64,000 nt of DNA, from NCBI RefSeq assembly GCF_900111245.1, contig NZ_FOGO01000001.1:434001-498000 (forward strand). The letters run 5' to 3'. Within the stretch, counting starts at the first letter, position 1. Each line of letters begins with the position of its first letter. The DNA is from Streptomyces qinglanensis (lineage in GTDB: Bacteria > Actinomycetota > Actinomycetes > Streptomycetales > Streptomycetaceae). A program made the position numbers and the translations under genes. The notes under the pieces were generated by a model. It did not search any database. It was not told where the DNA came from and worked only from the letters and a program-made list of their open reading frames with translations. Positions 1 to 11,848 of the stretch are shown piece by piece.

Positions 1-305
<305 letters not shown>

Positions 306-313
306 GGGGCCGA

Positions 314-330
314 CGCCGCCCCCGGCGGCG
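314..330 (+). terminator. Hairpin after thiG
   Basis: A perfect 7-bp inverted repeat (314-320 with 324-330, loop CCC) starts 8 nt after the thiG stop. No T-run follows, which is usual for high-GC actinobacteria. It probably ends the thiamine transcript before the kinase promoter. Confidence 0.45.
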
Positions 331-428
331 CCGCCCCACCCCTCGGTCAGGCACCACGGAGTGTCACCGTTCGGCCCCAGAACAGCGGCAACCCGCAACC
401 ACGCGGCCCCGCCACCAGACCGCCCTCG

Positions 429-434
429 TAAACT
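429..434 (+). promoter_or_regulatory. -10 box of a probably leaderless kinase transcript
   Basis: TAAACT fits the TANNNT -10 pattern and ends 7 nt before the ATG at 442, so transcription would start at or next to the start codon. No Shine-Dalgarno is visible upstream of that ATG. No convincing -35 was found. Confidence 0.4.
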
Positions 435-441
435 CGGCGCA

Positions 442-2478
442 ATGGACACCACCCTCCAGGACCCGTCGCCTGCCTACGGACGAGGAGACCCGTTGGTCGG
501 ACAGGTGCTCGACGGCCGGTACCGCGTCGACGCGCGGGTAGCCATCGGCGGCATGGCGACCGTCTACCGCGCGGTGGACACCCGCCTGGACCGCGTGCTG
601 GCCCTGAAGGTGATGCACACCTCCCTCTCCGCGGACGAGACGTTCGTGACCCGCTTCATCAGGGAGGCCAAGTCCGCGGCCCGGCTGGCGCACGCCAACG
701 TGGTCGGGGTCTTCGACCAGGGCACCGACGGCACCTACGTCTATCTGGCGATGGAGTACGTGGAGGGCTGCACGCTCCGCGACGTGCTGCGGGACCGCGG
801 CGCCCTGCGCCCCCGCGCGGCACTCGACGTCCTGGAGCCGGTCCTGGCGGCGCTGGGCGCGGCGCACCGGGCCGGTCTCGTGCACCGGGACGTGAAGCCG
901 GAGAACGTGCTGATAGGGGACGACGGCCGGGTGAAGGTCGCCGACTTCGGCCTGGTGCGGGCGGTGGACAGCCAGACCTCCGCGACGACGGACTCGATCC
1001 TGGGCACGGTCTCCTATCTGGCGCCCGAGCAGATCGAGGACGGTACGGCCACGCCGCGCACGGACCTGTACGCGTGCGGCGTGATGCTCTACGAGATGCT
1101 CACCGGCAGCAAGCCGCACTCCGGCGGCTCGCCTGCGCAGGTGCTCTACCAGCACCTGAACAAGGACATGCCGGCTCCTTCGGCCACGGTGCCGGGGATG
1201 GCGGCGGCTCTGGACGGCCTGGTGGCGCTGGCGACGGCGCGCACGCCCGAGCAGCGCCCCGAGGACGCGGTCGCCCTGCTGGCGCGGGCCCGCACGGTCC
1301 GCGCGGAGCTCGCCGACGAGGAGCTGGACGCGGTCCCGCCGCAGGCCACGCAAGGCGGCACCGGCCCGGCCGAGGACGCGGCGCGGCGCTCGGGGGTCTC
1401 GGGGATCTCCGGAGACATCGCCGCGGCGGCGGCGCACGCCACCGCCGGAACCGAGGCCGACACGTATGTGATCCCCCGCCCCGCGGGGGGTTCCGCCGCC
1501 GGTCCGGCCCCGGACGCGGATCTCAACCGCACAGCGCTGCTGTCGCCGCCGCCGGCCGACCCGCCGGGCGGCTCCGACGCGGGTTCCGGAGGACGGCGGC
1601 GGAGGGTGCAGCCGCGCTGGGTACTGGTGACCCTGGCCCTGCTGCTGGTGGCGCTGGTCGGCACGGGCATCTGGTACGTCAACTCCGGGCAGTTCGTGCG
1701 GACCCCCGCGGTGCTGGACGAGACCCGCGCCGAGGCGACCAAGACGCTCTCGGAGGCGGGACTGGACGTGCAGGTGAAGGAGGACTTCAGCGAGCGGGTC
1801 GAGCGCGGCCATGTCATCGGCACCGACCCGGAGCCTGGTGAGCGGGTCCGCAAGACCGGTACGGTCACGCTGACCGTCTCGCGCGGCCCGCACGTGGTGA
1901 AGGTGCCCGATCTCAAGGACACCCCGCTGTCGGACGCCCGCCGCAAGCTCAAGGACGCCGGGCTGGAGCCCGGGACGGTCGAGCGGCGGTTCGACGAGAA
2001 GACCGCGCGGGGCTCCGTGCTCGCCACCGACCCCGAGGCGGGCAGCAAGCGCAGGCCGGGTGCCGCGGTGGCCCTCACGGTCTCCAAGGGTGCGCCGGTG
2101 GAGGTGCCCGATGTGGTCGGCGACAAGCGGAGCGACGCGGCCGAGAAGCTGGAGGACGCGGGCCTGAAGGTCCGGATCGCCACCGAGCGCGTCCACTCCG
2201 AGCACGACAAGGGCAGCATCGCCCGCCAGTCGCCGACCGACGGCGCGCGGGCCGCCGAGGGCGACACGGTGACGCTGACGGTCTCCAAGGGCCCGGACCT
2301 GATCGAGGTGCCGGACGTGGAGGGCAGCAGCGAGGACGAGGCCACCGAGAAGCTGGAGGGCGCGGGCTTCGAGGTGACGGTGCGCCGCATCTTCTTCGGG
2401 GACACCGTCTTCAACCAGTCCCCCGACGGCGGCAAGAAGGCGCCCCGCGGGTCGTCGATCACCATCTGGCTGCGCTGA
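442..2478 (+). CDS. PASTA-domain Ser/Thr protein kinase (PknB/StkP type)
   Basis: A membrane kinase of 678 aa. The N-terminal Hanks-type catalytic domain (about residues 20-285) has invariant Lys at K56 (LALKVM), the catalytic loop HRDVKPEN at 148-155 and DFG at 168-170. A proline- and alanine-rich linker follows, then one transmembrane helix near 392-413 and four extracytoplasmic PASTA repeats of ~65 aa. PASTA repeats bind muropeptides or lipid II in this family, so it likely couples wall status to phosphorylation of growth and division proteins. A GTG at 361 would add 27 residues unlike the family. The ATG at 442 places MDTTLQDP just before the kinase fold and lies 7 nt after a -10-like box, so it was preferred. 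Confidence 0.93.
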   Translation: MDTTLQDPSPAYGRGDPLVGQVLDGRYRVDARVAIGGMATVYRAVDTRLDRVLALKVMHTSLSADETFVTRFIREAKSAARLAHANVVGVFDQGTDGTYVYLAMEYVEGCTLRDVLRDRGALRPRAALDVLEPVLAALGAAHRAGLVHRDVKPENVLIGDDGRVKVADFGLVRAVDSQTSATTDSILGTVSYLAPEQIEDGTATPRTDLYACGVMLYEMLTGSKPHSGGSPAQVLYQHLNKDMPAPSATVPGMAAALDGLVALATARTPEQRPEDAVALLARARTVRAELADEELDAVPPQATQGGTGPAEDAARRSGVSGISGDIAAAAAHATAGTEADTYVIPRPAGGSAAGPAPDADLNRTALLSPPPADPPGGSDAGSGGRRRRVQPRWVLVTLALLLVALVGTGIWYVNSGQFVRTPAVLDETRAEATKTLSEAGLDVQVKEDFSERVERGHVIGTDPEPGERVRKTGTVTLTVSRGPHVVKVPDLKDTPLSDARRKLKDAGLEPGTVERRFDEKTARGSVLATDPEAGSKRRPGAAVALTVSKGAPVEVPDVVGDKRSDAAEKLEDAGLKVRIATERVHSEHDKGSIARQSPTDGARAAEGDTVTLTVSKGPDLIEVPDVEGSSEDEATEKLEGAGFEVTVRRIFFGDTVFNQSPDGGKKAPRGSSITIWLR

Positions 2479-2485
2479 GCCCGCG

Positions 2486-2500
2486 CCGGGCGCGGCCCGG
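2486..2500 (+). terminator. Hairpin after the kinase gene
   Basis: A perfect 6-bp stem (2486-2491 with 2495-2500, loop GCG) lies 8 nt after the kinase stop. The following ~320 nt, to about 2820, is GC-rich with no gene or clear signal that I could find. Confidence 0.35.
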
Positions 2501-2822
2501 GCCCGTGCCAGGGCTGTCGCGGCTCCCGCGTGCTGCCGTCGGTCCCTGTCGGGGCCTTCGCGGAGTCCTCGGGGCCTCGCGGCTCCTCCTCCGGCCCCGG
2601 CAGTTCTTCTCCGCGACCGGCTCGGGTCTTCACAGCCTCGGGGGCTCCGCGGACGGCCCCCGGTCCGCCGGGAGTCCGGCAGCCGGCCCGGCACCCGGCG
2701 GCTCCGCGCAGGGCCGCACCCGGGGGCTGCCCCGGCAGCTCTCCGGGTGACCGACCCGCCACACCCCGGCGCATTATGTCCGACTTGGCGCGCATATCCC
2801 GTCACGGGGTGTACCAGGGGAC

Positions 2823-2851
2823 TTGAGGGCGTGTGACCCCACCCATAGGAC
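2823..2851 (+). promoter_or_regulatory. Candidate sigma-70 promoter for the transglycosylase-nfo pair
   Basis: TTGAGG at 2823-2828 and TAGGAC at 2846-2851 are separated by 17 nt, close to the HrdB pattern TTGACN-N17-TANNNT. If used, it gives an unusually long 5' leader of ~240 nt before the ATG at 3097. The leader contains the nested stems at 3005-3067. Confidence 0.35.
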
Positions 2852-3004
2852 GCACGTCACCTACGAACACGTCTAGTGGAGAGAAATCCGCGACGTGACC
2901 TGGAATGCGACTCCGGAATACCCGCCCGCCGGCCACCCCCCGCCACGAATCCGGATAGTACGTCACACCTTTGATTCCGCAGAACGGGCCCTTTAACAAT
3001 TGCG

Positions 3005-3067
3005 GTCGTCGCACGGCGCCGAATCAGCACTCGGCGCGTCTCCCCGGCTCTCCGCCACTGCGACGAC
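3005..3067 (+). other. Nested stem structure in the 5' leader of the transglycosylase gene
   Basis: Two helices are visible. The outer one is a perfect 9-bp pair, GTCGTCGCA (3005-3013) with TGCGACGAC (3059-3067). Inside it is a perfect 7-bp hairpin, GCGCCGA (3016-3022) with TCGGCGC (3031-3037). The structure ends 10 nt before the GAAAGG Shine-Dalgarno (3077-3082). Streptomyces wall-hydrolase genes often carry c-di-AMP (ydaO) riboswitches, but this element is too short for that class and I could not match its consensus. Confidence 0.45.
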
Positions 3068-3096
3068 GCCAGCGATGAAAGGTTCCGCACTTCCTC

Positions 3097-3879
3097 ATGC
3101 CCAGCATCTCCAGCCTCAGTCTCAGCCCCAAGGCCAAGAAGATCTCGACCATAGGAATCGGCACAGCGGGTGCCGCGGCCCTGGCCCTCACGGTCCTCCC
3201 CGGCACCGCGCACCACGGCGACGCCGGCCAGGCCACGGCGAAGAAGGTCCAGGCCGACAGCGTCGCCTTCAGCTCCGACTCCTCGGTGCTGCCCGCCCAG
3301 GGCAAGGACCTCACCGCCCAGCAGCACTCGATGGCCCCGGCGCCCGCCGAGACCCAGCAGGTGGCGAGCGTGAAGAACGCCGCCAGCACCGCCAAGAGCT
3401 TCACCAGCACCGACGAGGCGGCCGCCGCGATCAAGGCCGATGCCGAGAAGCGTGCCGCCAAGGCCGCGGCCGAGAAGAAGGCCGAGGCAGCGGCGGCCAA
3501 GGAGCGCGCCGCCAAGGCCGCGGCCGACCGCTCCAAGCGCGCCGCCGCGCCCAGCTACCCGGACAACCTGGACGGCTGGATCCGCGAGGCCCGCGCCATC
3601 ATGGCCAAGCACGGCATCCCCGGCTCCTACGAGGGCATCAAGCGCAACATCATCCGCGAGTCCGCCGGTGACCCCCGCGCCATCAACAACTGGGACATCA
3701 ACGCCCAGAACGGCGTGCCCTCCAAGGGCCTGCTCCAGGTGATCAAGCCCACCTTCGACACCTACCACGTCGAGGGCACCGCCTGGGACCAGTACGACCC
3801 GGTCGCGAACATCGTCGCCGCCTGCAACTACGCGGCCGACCGGTACGGTTCGATGGACAACGTCAACTCGGCATACTGA
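3097..3879 (+). CDS. Secreted lytic transglycosylase-like (SLT-domain) protein
   Basis: 260 aa. A basic N-terminus and hydrophobic stretch (about residues 18-38, GTAGAAALALTVLPG) look like a signal peptide. Residues ~105-150 are an Ala/Lys/Glu-rich coiled-coil linker with repeated AAKAA and AEKK runs. The C-terminal ~110 residues form an SLT/lysozyme-like domain with the catalytic Glu in NIIRESAGDP, followed by SKGLLQVIKPTF and VANIVAACNYA. The family cleaves the MurNAc-GlcNAc bond of peptidoglycan. The start ATG follows GAAAGG at a rather long 14-nt spacing. It stops 5 nt before the nfo start, so the two genes are probably cotranscribed. Confidence 0.85.
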   Translation: MPSISSLSLSPKAKKISTIGIGTAGAAALALTVLPGTAHHGDAGQATAKKVQADSVAFSSDSSVLPAQGKDLTAQQHSMAPAPAETQQVASVKNAASTAKSFTSTDEAAAAIKADAEKRAAKAAAEKKAEAAAAKERAAKAAADRSKRAAAPSYPDNLDGWIREARAIMAKHGIPGSYEGIKRNIIRESAGDPRAINNWDINAQNGVPSKGLLQVIKPTFDTYHVEGTAWDQYDPVANIVAACNYAADRYGSMDNVNSAY

Positions 3880-3884
3880 GTGGC

Positions 3885-4763
3885 GTGACCACGAACGAGA
3901 CGCACCACCTGCGCAATCCCATTGGCGGCCATGTCCCCGTAGCCGGGGGCCTGGCCGCCACTGGCCTTTCCTACGCCGCCGACATCGAAGCCGAGACGCT
4001 TCAGGTTTTCGTCACGAATCCGCGCGGCTGGGCGACGCCCACGGGAAATGCGGAACAGGACGACGCATTCCGCACCGCCTGCGCAGCGCGTGGACTTCCG
4101 GTTTATGTCCACGCTCCCTATCTCATCAATTTCGGCTCGCACAACGAGGACACCGCGGCCAAGTCCGTCCACTCGCTGCGGCATTCGCTGCGGCGCGGGC
4201 GCGACATCGGCGCGCTGGGCGTCGTCGTCCACACCGGCTCCGCCACCGGAGGACGCGCCCGGGCGACCGCGCTCGCCCAGGCGCGTGCGCTGATGATGCC
4301 GCTGCTGGAGGAGCTGACCCACGAGGACGACCCGTGGCTGCTGCTGGAGCCGACAGCCGGGCAGGGCGCGTCCCTCTGCTCCCGGGTACACGAACTCGGC
4401 CCGTACTTCGAGGCGCTGGAGCACCACCCCAAGCTCGGCGTCTGCCTGGACACCTGCCATGCCTTCGCCGCCGGGGACGACCTGGCCGCCCCCGGCGGGG
4501 TGGAAGGCGCACTCCGCGAACTGGAGTCGGTCACCGGCCCCGGACGGCTGCGGCTGATCCACGCCAACGACTCCCAGGACGTGGCGGGCGCGTGCAAGGA
4601 CCGGCACGCGAACATCGGTGCCGGCCACATCGGGACCGGCCCGTTCGCCGAGCTGCTGGCCCATCCGCTGACCGCGGGCGTGCCGCTGGTGATCGAGACA
4701 CCGGGCGGCAAGGCGGGACACGCGGGGGACGTGGCGCTGCTGAAGAAGCTCAGAGAGGCGTGA
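3885..4763 (+). CDS. nfo: Endonuclease IV (AP endonuclease family 2)
   Basis: 292 aa, the size expected for Nfo. Metal-binding landmarks of the TIM-barrel family are present: YVHAPYLINFG, VVHTGSATGG, LLLEPTAGQG, GVCLDTCHAFAAG, LIHANDSQD, and the C-terminal IETPGG. These residues bind three zinc ions that cut DNA 5' to abasic sites in base-excision repair. The start is a GTG 5 nt after the transglycosylase stop with no clear Shine-Dalgarno of its own, suggesting translational coupling. Pairing a DNA repair enzyme with a wall hydrolase is not functionally obvious. Confidence 0.93.
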   Translation: MTTNETHHLRNPIGGHVPVAGGLAATGLSYAADIEAETLQVFVTNPRGWATPTGNAEQDDAFRTACAARGLPVYVHAPYLINFGSHNEDTAAKSVHSLRHSLRRGRDIGALGVVVHTGSATGGRARATALAQARALMMPLLEELTHEDDPWLLLEPTAGQGASLCSRVHELGPYFEALEHHPKLGVCLDTCHAFAAGDDLAAPGGVEGALRELESVTGPGRLRLIHANDSQDVAGACKDRHANIGAGHIGTGPFAELLAHPLTAGVPLVIETPGGKAGHAGDVALLKKLREA

Positions 4764-4901
4764 CCCGGCTGCCGGGACGGCCTCCCGGGCTCCTCCCGGA
4801 GCAGGGCGCGCCCGGAACGGGGCCCTGAGTCCTCCGGCGGCGCGCCCGGCCCCGGCCCGGAACCCGGGACCGCGGCGCCGGCGGCCCGGGGGCCACCCGG
4901 C

Positions 4902-5525
4902 TCAGAGCTCGGGGCCGTCCCCCGGCTCCTCCTGGTACGAGTAACGCTGCTCCCGCCAGGGGTCCCCGATGTTGTGGTAGCCGCGCTCCTCCCAGAAGCC
5001 GCGGCGGTCCGCCGTCATGTACTCGATGCCGCGGACCCACTTGGGGCCCTTCCAGGCGTACAGGTGGGGCACGACGAGCCGGACCGGGAAGCCGTGCTCG
5101 GCCGTCAGCAGCTCACCGGCGCGGTGCGTCGCGAAGATTGTCTTCGCGGAGGTGAAGTCCGACAGCCGTACATTGGCGCTGAAGCCGTACTCCGCCCAGA
5201 CCATCACATGCGTGGCGTCGGGCGCGGGCGGGGCCAGCTCGAGGATGCTGCGCGCGAGCACCCCGCCCCACTCGGCGCCCAGCATGCTGAACTTCGCGAC
5301 GCAGTGCAGATCGGCGACGACGGTGCGGTACGGGAGCGCGGAGAACTGCTCGTGGTCCCAGCAGTGCTTCTCGCCGTCCGCCGTGGCCCCGAAGACCCGG
5401 AACTCCCAGCGCTCCCGCCGGAACTTCGGTACCGGGCCGTAGTGCGTCACCGGCCATCCGCGCTGGAGCCGCTGCCCGGGCGGAAGCTCCGGTTGCTCCC
5501 CTTCGCGGCTTTGCGGCTGACCCAT
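4902..5525 (-). CDS. Molybdopterin-dependent oxidoreductase (sulfite oxidase superfamily, YuiH-like)
   Basis: 207 aa, a single SUOX/molybdopterin-binding domain without heme or dimerisation domains. The molybdenum-ligand Cys is C75 in VADLHCVAKFS. Other family signatures are HVMVWAEYGFSANV and EHGFPVRLVVPHLYAWKGPKWV, ending in FWEERGYHN. There is no signal peptide or Tat motif, so it is probably cytosolic. The physiological substrate of these short proteins is unknown to me. Sulfite oxidation is a superfamily property, not shown here. It converges with nfo; the 138-nt gap contains only GC-rich sequence. Confidence 0.85.
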   Translation of the reverse strand: MGQPQSREGEQPELPPGQRLQRGWPVTHYGPVPKFRRERWEFRVFGATADGEKHCWDHEQFSALPYRTVVADLHCVAKFSMLGAEWGGVLARSILELAPPAPDATHVMVWAEYGFSANVRLSDFTSAKTIFATHRAGELLTAEHGFPVRLVVPHLYAWKGPKWVRGIEYMTADRRGFWEERGYHNIGDPWREQRYSYQEEPGDGPEL

Positions 5526-5625
5526 GCCCCCATGGTGACAGACCCCGGGCCATGGTCTCGACCAACCCCCTGGCGGGTGGCCCGCCGCTCGTCGTCGCAG
5601 CTCACCTCCGCAAATACGGGCACAT

Positions 5626-5647
5626 CCGGTAAGCCTTCACTTACTGG
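5626..5647. promoter_or_regulatory. Inverted repeat upstream of bfr, possible operator
   Basis: CCGGTAAG (5626-5633) faces CTTACTGG (5640-5647), matching in 7 of 8 positions around a 6-nt spacer. It lies ~95 nt before the bfr start and just upstream of a weak CTGGAC-N18-CAGGAT promoter-like pair. It is not an obvious DmdR iron box. A role in bfr control is inferred from position only. Confidence 0.3.
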
Positions 5648-5740
5648 ACCCGGCCGGTGGGCGGTGACAGGATGCGCGATTGCGCGCCACGCGCGTTCTG
5701 CCCGGTACCCGCGCCATGCCCCTGGAAGGAGCCCGCCACC

Positions 5741-6229
5741 ATGCAGGGCGACCCCGAGGTCATCGAGTTCCTCAACGAGCAGCTCACCGCCGAGCTCACC
5801 GCCATCAACCAGTACTTCCTGCACGCGAAGATGCAGGAGCACCTCGGCTGGACGAAACTCGCCGAGTACACCCGCTCCGAGTCCTTCGACGAGATGCGGC
5901 ACGCGGAGCGGCTCACCGACCGCATCCTGTTCCTGGAGGGCCTGCCGAACTACCAGCGGCTCTTCCATGTGCGGGTCGGCCAGACCGTGACGGAGATGTT
6001 CCGGGCGGACCGGCAGGTCGAGGTGGAGGCGATCGACCGGCTCAAGCGCGGCATCGACCTGATGCGGAACAAGGGCGACATCACCTCGGCCAACATCTTC
6101 GAGGACATCCTCGCGGACGAGGAGCACCACATCGACTACCTGGACACCCAGCTCGACCTGATCGAGAAGCTGGGCGAGCCGCTGTACCTCGCTCAGCAGA
6201 TCGAGCAGAAGGCCGCGGACGAGACCTGA
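5741..6229 (+). CDS. bfr: Bacterioferritin
   Basis: 162 aa, typical Bfr length. The four-helix ferritin fold carries the ferroxidase ligands: E18, the ExxH of FDEMRHAE, the second bridging Glu in the VEVEAI helix, and the EExH of LADEEHHID. A Met in EMRH matches the heme-bridging methionine. The protein forms 24-mer shells that oxidise and store iron. The ATG at 5741 was chosen because it begins MQGDPEVIEFLN, the family N-terminus, and follows GGAAGGA at good spacing. Open codons continue upstream to 5657 but are not family-like. The partner ferredoxin gene lies just downstream on the other strand. Confidence 0.95.
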   Translation: MQGDPEVIEFLNEQLTAELTAINQYFLHAKMQEHLGWTKLAEYTRSESFDEMRHAERLTDRILFLEGLPNYQRLFHVRVGQTVTEMFRADRQVEVEAIDRLKRGIDLMRNKGDITSANIFEDILADEEHHIDYLDTQLDLIEKLGEPLYLAQQIEQKAADET

Positions 6230-6314
6230 GAAGACCGGAGCGGACACCCGGCCGACGGGGCCGGGCGGCGGCGACCTGCCGGGCGAGCTGCGGCGTGCGT
6301 GTGGGCGTCCCCGT

Positions 6315-6608
6315 TCAGGCCGCGTGCGCCGCGGCCGCCGGTTCCGGGACGGCGATCCCGGCCGGTTCCGCGGCGCCCGTCGGCGCCGCGCGGGTGACGA
6401 GGGGCGCCTCGCCGCGGTCCGGCGCGGCCCTGCGGGGGCACGCGCCGCGCCCCAGGATGCCCTGGATGCGGCGCACGCAGGAGCCGCAGTCCGTACCCGC
6501 CTTGCTGGCGGAAGCGATCTGGCGCGGGGTGCACGCCCCCGCTGCCGCGTGCTGTTGCACCTGCTCTTCGGTGATACCGAAGCACGAGCAGACGTACACG
6601 CGGGTCAC
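6315..6608 (-). CDS. bfd: Bacterioferritin-associated [2Fe-2S] ferredoxin (BFD-like)
   Basis: 97 aa. The N-terminal ~55 residues are a BFD domain with Cys ligands in VCSCFGIT and TDCGSCVRRI, the C-x-C...C-x2-C pattern that binds a [2Fe-2S] cluster. Known BFD proteins pass electrons to bacterioferritin to release stored iron. The C-terminal ~45 residues are Ala/Pro-rich and look disordered. The GTG at 6608 was chosen because GAGGCGGAG precedes it and translation begins VTRVYVCSC; an upstream GTG at 6632 lacks a ribosome site. An iron box lies ~30 nt upstream, consistent with induction under iron limitation. Confidence 0.85.
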   Translation of the reverse strand: MTRVYVCSCFGITEEQVQQHAAAGACTPRQIASASKAGTDCGSCVRRIQGILGRGACPRRAAPDRGEAPLVTRAAPTGAAEPAGIAVPEPAAAAHAA

Positions 6609-6635
6609 CTCCGCCTCGGATCGGTCAAGCACTGC

Positions 6636-6654
6636 TGAGGTTAACCTAACCTTA
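6636..6654 (-). promoter_or_regulatory. DmdR/IdeR iron box upstream of bfd
   Basis: Read on the minus strand this 19-mer matches the actinobacterial iron-box consensus (TTAGGTTAGGCTAACCTAA, from memory) at 16 of 19 positions. It lies 28 nt before the bfd start and would cover the -10 region. Iron-loaded DmdR/IdeR bound there would repress bfd when iron is plentiful. Confidence 0.7.
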
Positions 6655-6676
6655 CCCGTCCGGGTGTGTCCACATA

Positions 6677-6720
6677 CACCGCTGGGGCCCGCGTCACACT
6701 GGACGCGGGCCCCAGCGGTG
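6677..6720 (-). terminator. Strong terminator hairpin of the DAHP synthase gene
   Basis: A perfect 19-bp stem (6677-6695 with 6702-6720) closes a 6-nt loop. It lies 34 nt after the DAHP synthase stop and between that gene and the bfd promoter, insulating the two. There is no long U-tract. Confidence 0.75.
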
Positions 6721-6753
6721 GGGCGCGGAGCGGCTCACCCGCTACCGCGCAGC

Positions 6754-10419
<3,666 letters not shown>

Positions 10420-10434
10420 CCGCCGGGCCTGCCG

Positions 10435-10465
10435 GGGCCGGGGAAGGGGGCTCCTTCCCCGGCCC
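10435..10465. terminator. Bidirectional terminator between trpE and pfkA
   Basis: A perfect 13-bp stem (10435-10447 with 10453-10465) with a 5-nt loop sits between two convergent genes and could end transcription from both sides. Confidence 0.65.
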
Positions 10466-10518
10466 GAGCCGCTCCGGACCGCGCCCGGCCGCCGGGCGCG
10501 GAGCACCGCCCGCCGCCG

Positions 10519-11547
10519 TCAGCCGAAGAAGACGCCCGCCTCCTCGTAGAGCGCCGGGTCGACCGTCTTCAGCTTCTCGGTCGCCTGCGCGAGCGGGACG
10601 CGGACGATGTCGGTGCCGCGCAGCGCGACCATGCTGCCCCACTCCTCGTCGCGTACCGCGTCGATGGCGTGCAGGCCGAAGCGGGTGGCCAGCCAGCGGT
10701 CGTACGGCGTGGGGGTGCCGCCCCGCTGGATGTGCCCGAGCACCGTGGTGCGGGCCTCCTTGCCGGTGCGGGACTCGATCTCCTTGGCCAGCCACTCGCC
10801 CACGCCCGAGAGCCGCACATGCCCGAAGGAGTCCGTCGACCCGTCCTTGAGGACCATCTCGCCTCCCTGGGGCATCGCGCCCTCCGCCACGACGACGATC
10901 GGCGCGTAGCTGGCCTTGAAGCGGGAGGTGACCCACCCGCAGACCTGCGCGGTGTCGAAGCGCTGCTCGGGAATGAGGATGCAGTTGGCGCCGCCCGCCA
11001 GTCCCGAGTGCAGCGCGATCCAGCCCGCGTGCCGCCCCATGACCTCCACCACCAGCACCCGCATATGGGACTCGGCGGTGGTGTGCAGCCGGTCGATGGC
11101 CTCGGTGGCGACCGTGACGGCGGTGTTGAAGCCGAAGGTGTAGTCGGTGGCGGACAGATCGTTGTCGATCGTCTTGGGTACGCCGACGCAGCGGATGCCG
11201 TGCTCGCCGGTCAACCGGGCCGCCACGCCCAGGGTGTCCTCGCCGCCGATCGCGATCAGCGCGTCGACCTCGTACTTGGCGAGGTTCTCCCGGATGCGCC
11301 GGACGCCGTCCTCCTCCTTGAAGGGGTTGGTGCGCGAGGAGCCGAGGATGGTGCCGCCGCGCGGCAGCATGCCGCGCACCGCCGGGATGTCCAGCCGGAC
11401 CGTCTCCCCCTCCAGCGGTCCGCGCCAGCCGTCGCGGAACCCGGTGAAGTCGTAGCCGTACTCCTGGACTCCCTTACGGACCACGGCCCGCATGACCGCA
11501 TTGAGACCGGGGCAGTCGCCGCCGCCGGTCAGCACTCCGACCCGCAT
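10519..11547 (-). CDS. pfkA: 6-phosphofructokinase
   Basis: 342 aa. The N-terminus MRVGVLTGGGDCPGLN is the nucleotide-binding glycine-rich loop of PfkA. The stretch IGGEDTLGVAARL, the catalytic-loop region GVPKTIDNDLSATD, and VEVMGRHAGWIA are typical of actinobacterial ATP-dependent enzymes (group III), which carry GGED where E. coli PfkA has GGDG. It phosphorylates fructose 6-phosphate in glycolysis. ATG 11547 follows GAAGGGAGA at good spacing. The gene is single. The 301-nt gap upstream (11548-11848) shows no gene and no promoter I would defend. Confidence 0.95.
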   Translation of the reverse strand: MRVGVLTGGGDCPGLNAVMRAVVRKGVQEYGYDFTGFRDGWRGPLEGETVRLDIPAVRGMLPRGGTILGSSRTNPFKEEDGVRRIRENLAKYEVDALIAIGGEDTLGVAARLTGEHGIRCVGVPKTIDNDLSATDYTFGFNTAVTVATEAIDRLHTTAESHMRVLVVEVMGRHAGWIALHSGLAGGANCILIPEQRFDTAQVCGWVTSRFKASYAPIVVVAEGAMPQGGEMVLKDGSTDSFGHVRLSGVGEWLAKEIESRTGKEARTTVLGHIQRGGTPTPYDRWLATRFGLHAIDAVRDEEWGSMVALRGTDIVRVPLAQATEKLKTVDPALYEEAGVFFG

Positions 11548-11848
11548 GGGATCTCCCTTCTCCGCGTGGACGCACCTGGACGCGCGCCGTGAGAACGGCG
11601 CAACGCCCGTCACGCTAGCGGTGATCCACGTCACACGGGATGCGGCGTGCGGGGGGTTTTCGTTGGGAGATGCGGGATTTGAGCCCCAGGCCATCACTCG
11701 TACGAAGGACAGACGTCCGCGGACTCCCGCGTCAGCCGCACGGCGGTGCGCGCCACCGGGCGCGCGCACCCCTTCGCGGGGGGCCGCGGGGGCCGCGGCA
11801 CCGCAGCGCCACGGCCGCGCACCCCTGCCTCCGGACCAGGGCGGCGCC

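Noticed and set aside
361..441. GTG at 361 as the kinase start.
   Set aside because: It adds 27 Pro/Arg-rich residues unlike the family, has no Shine-Dalgarno, and would place the -10-like box inside the gene.
3005..3067. c-di-AMP (ydaO) riboswitch before the transglycosylase gene.
   Set aside because: The folded part is only ~63 nt and the conserved ydaO segments could not be seen. Kept only as an unassigned structure.
11664..11690. A stretch upstream of pfkA that on the minus strand resembles the T-arm and 3' end of a tRNA.
   Set aside because: The T-loop begins with C rather than T, the T-stem does not pair, and no D-arm or anticodon arm could be found. Chance similarity is the simplest view.
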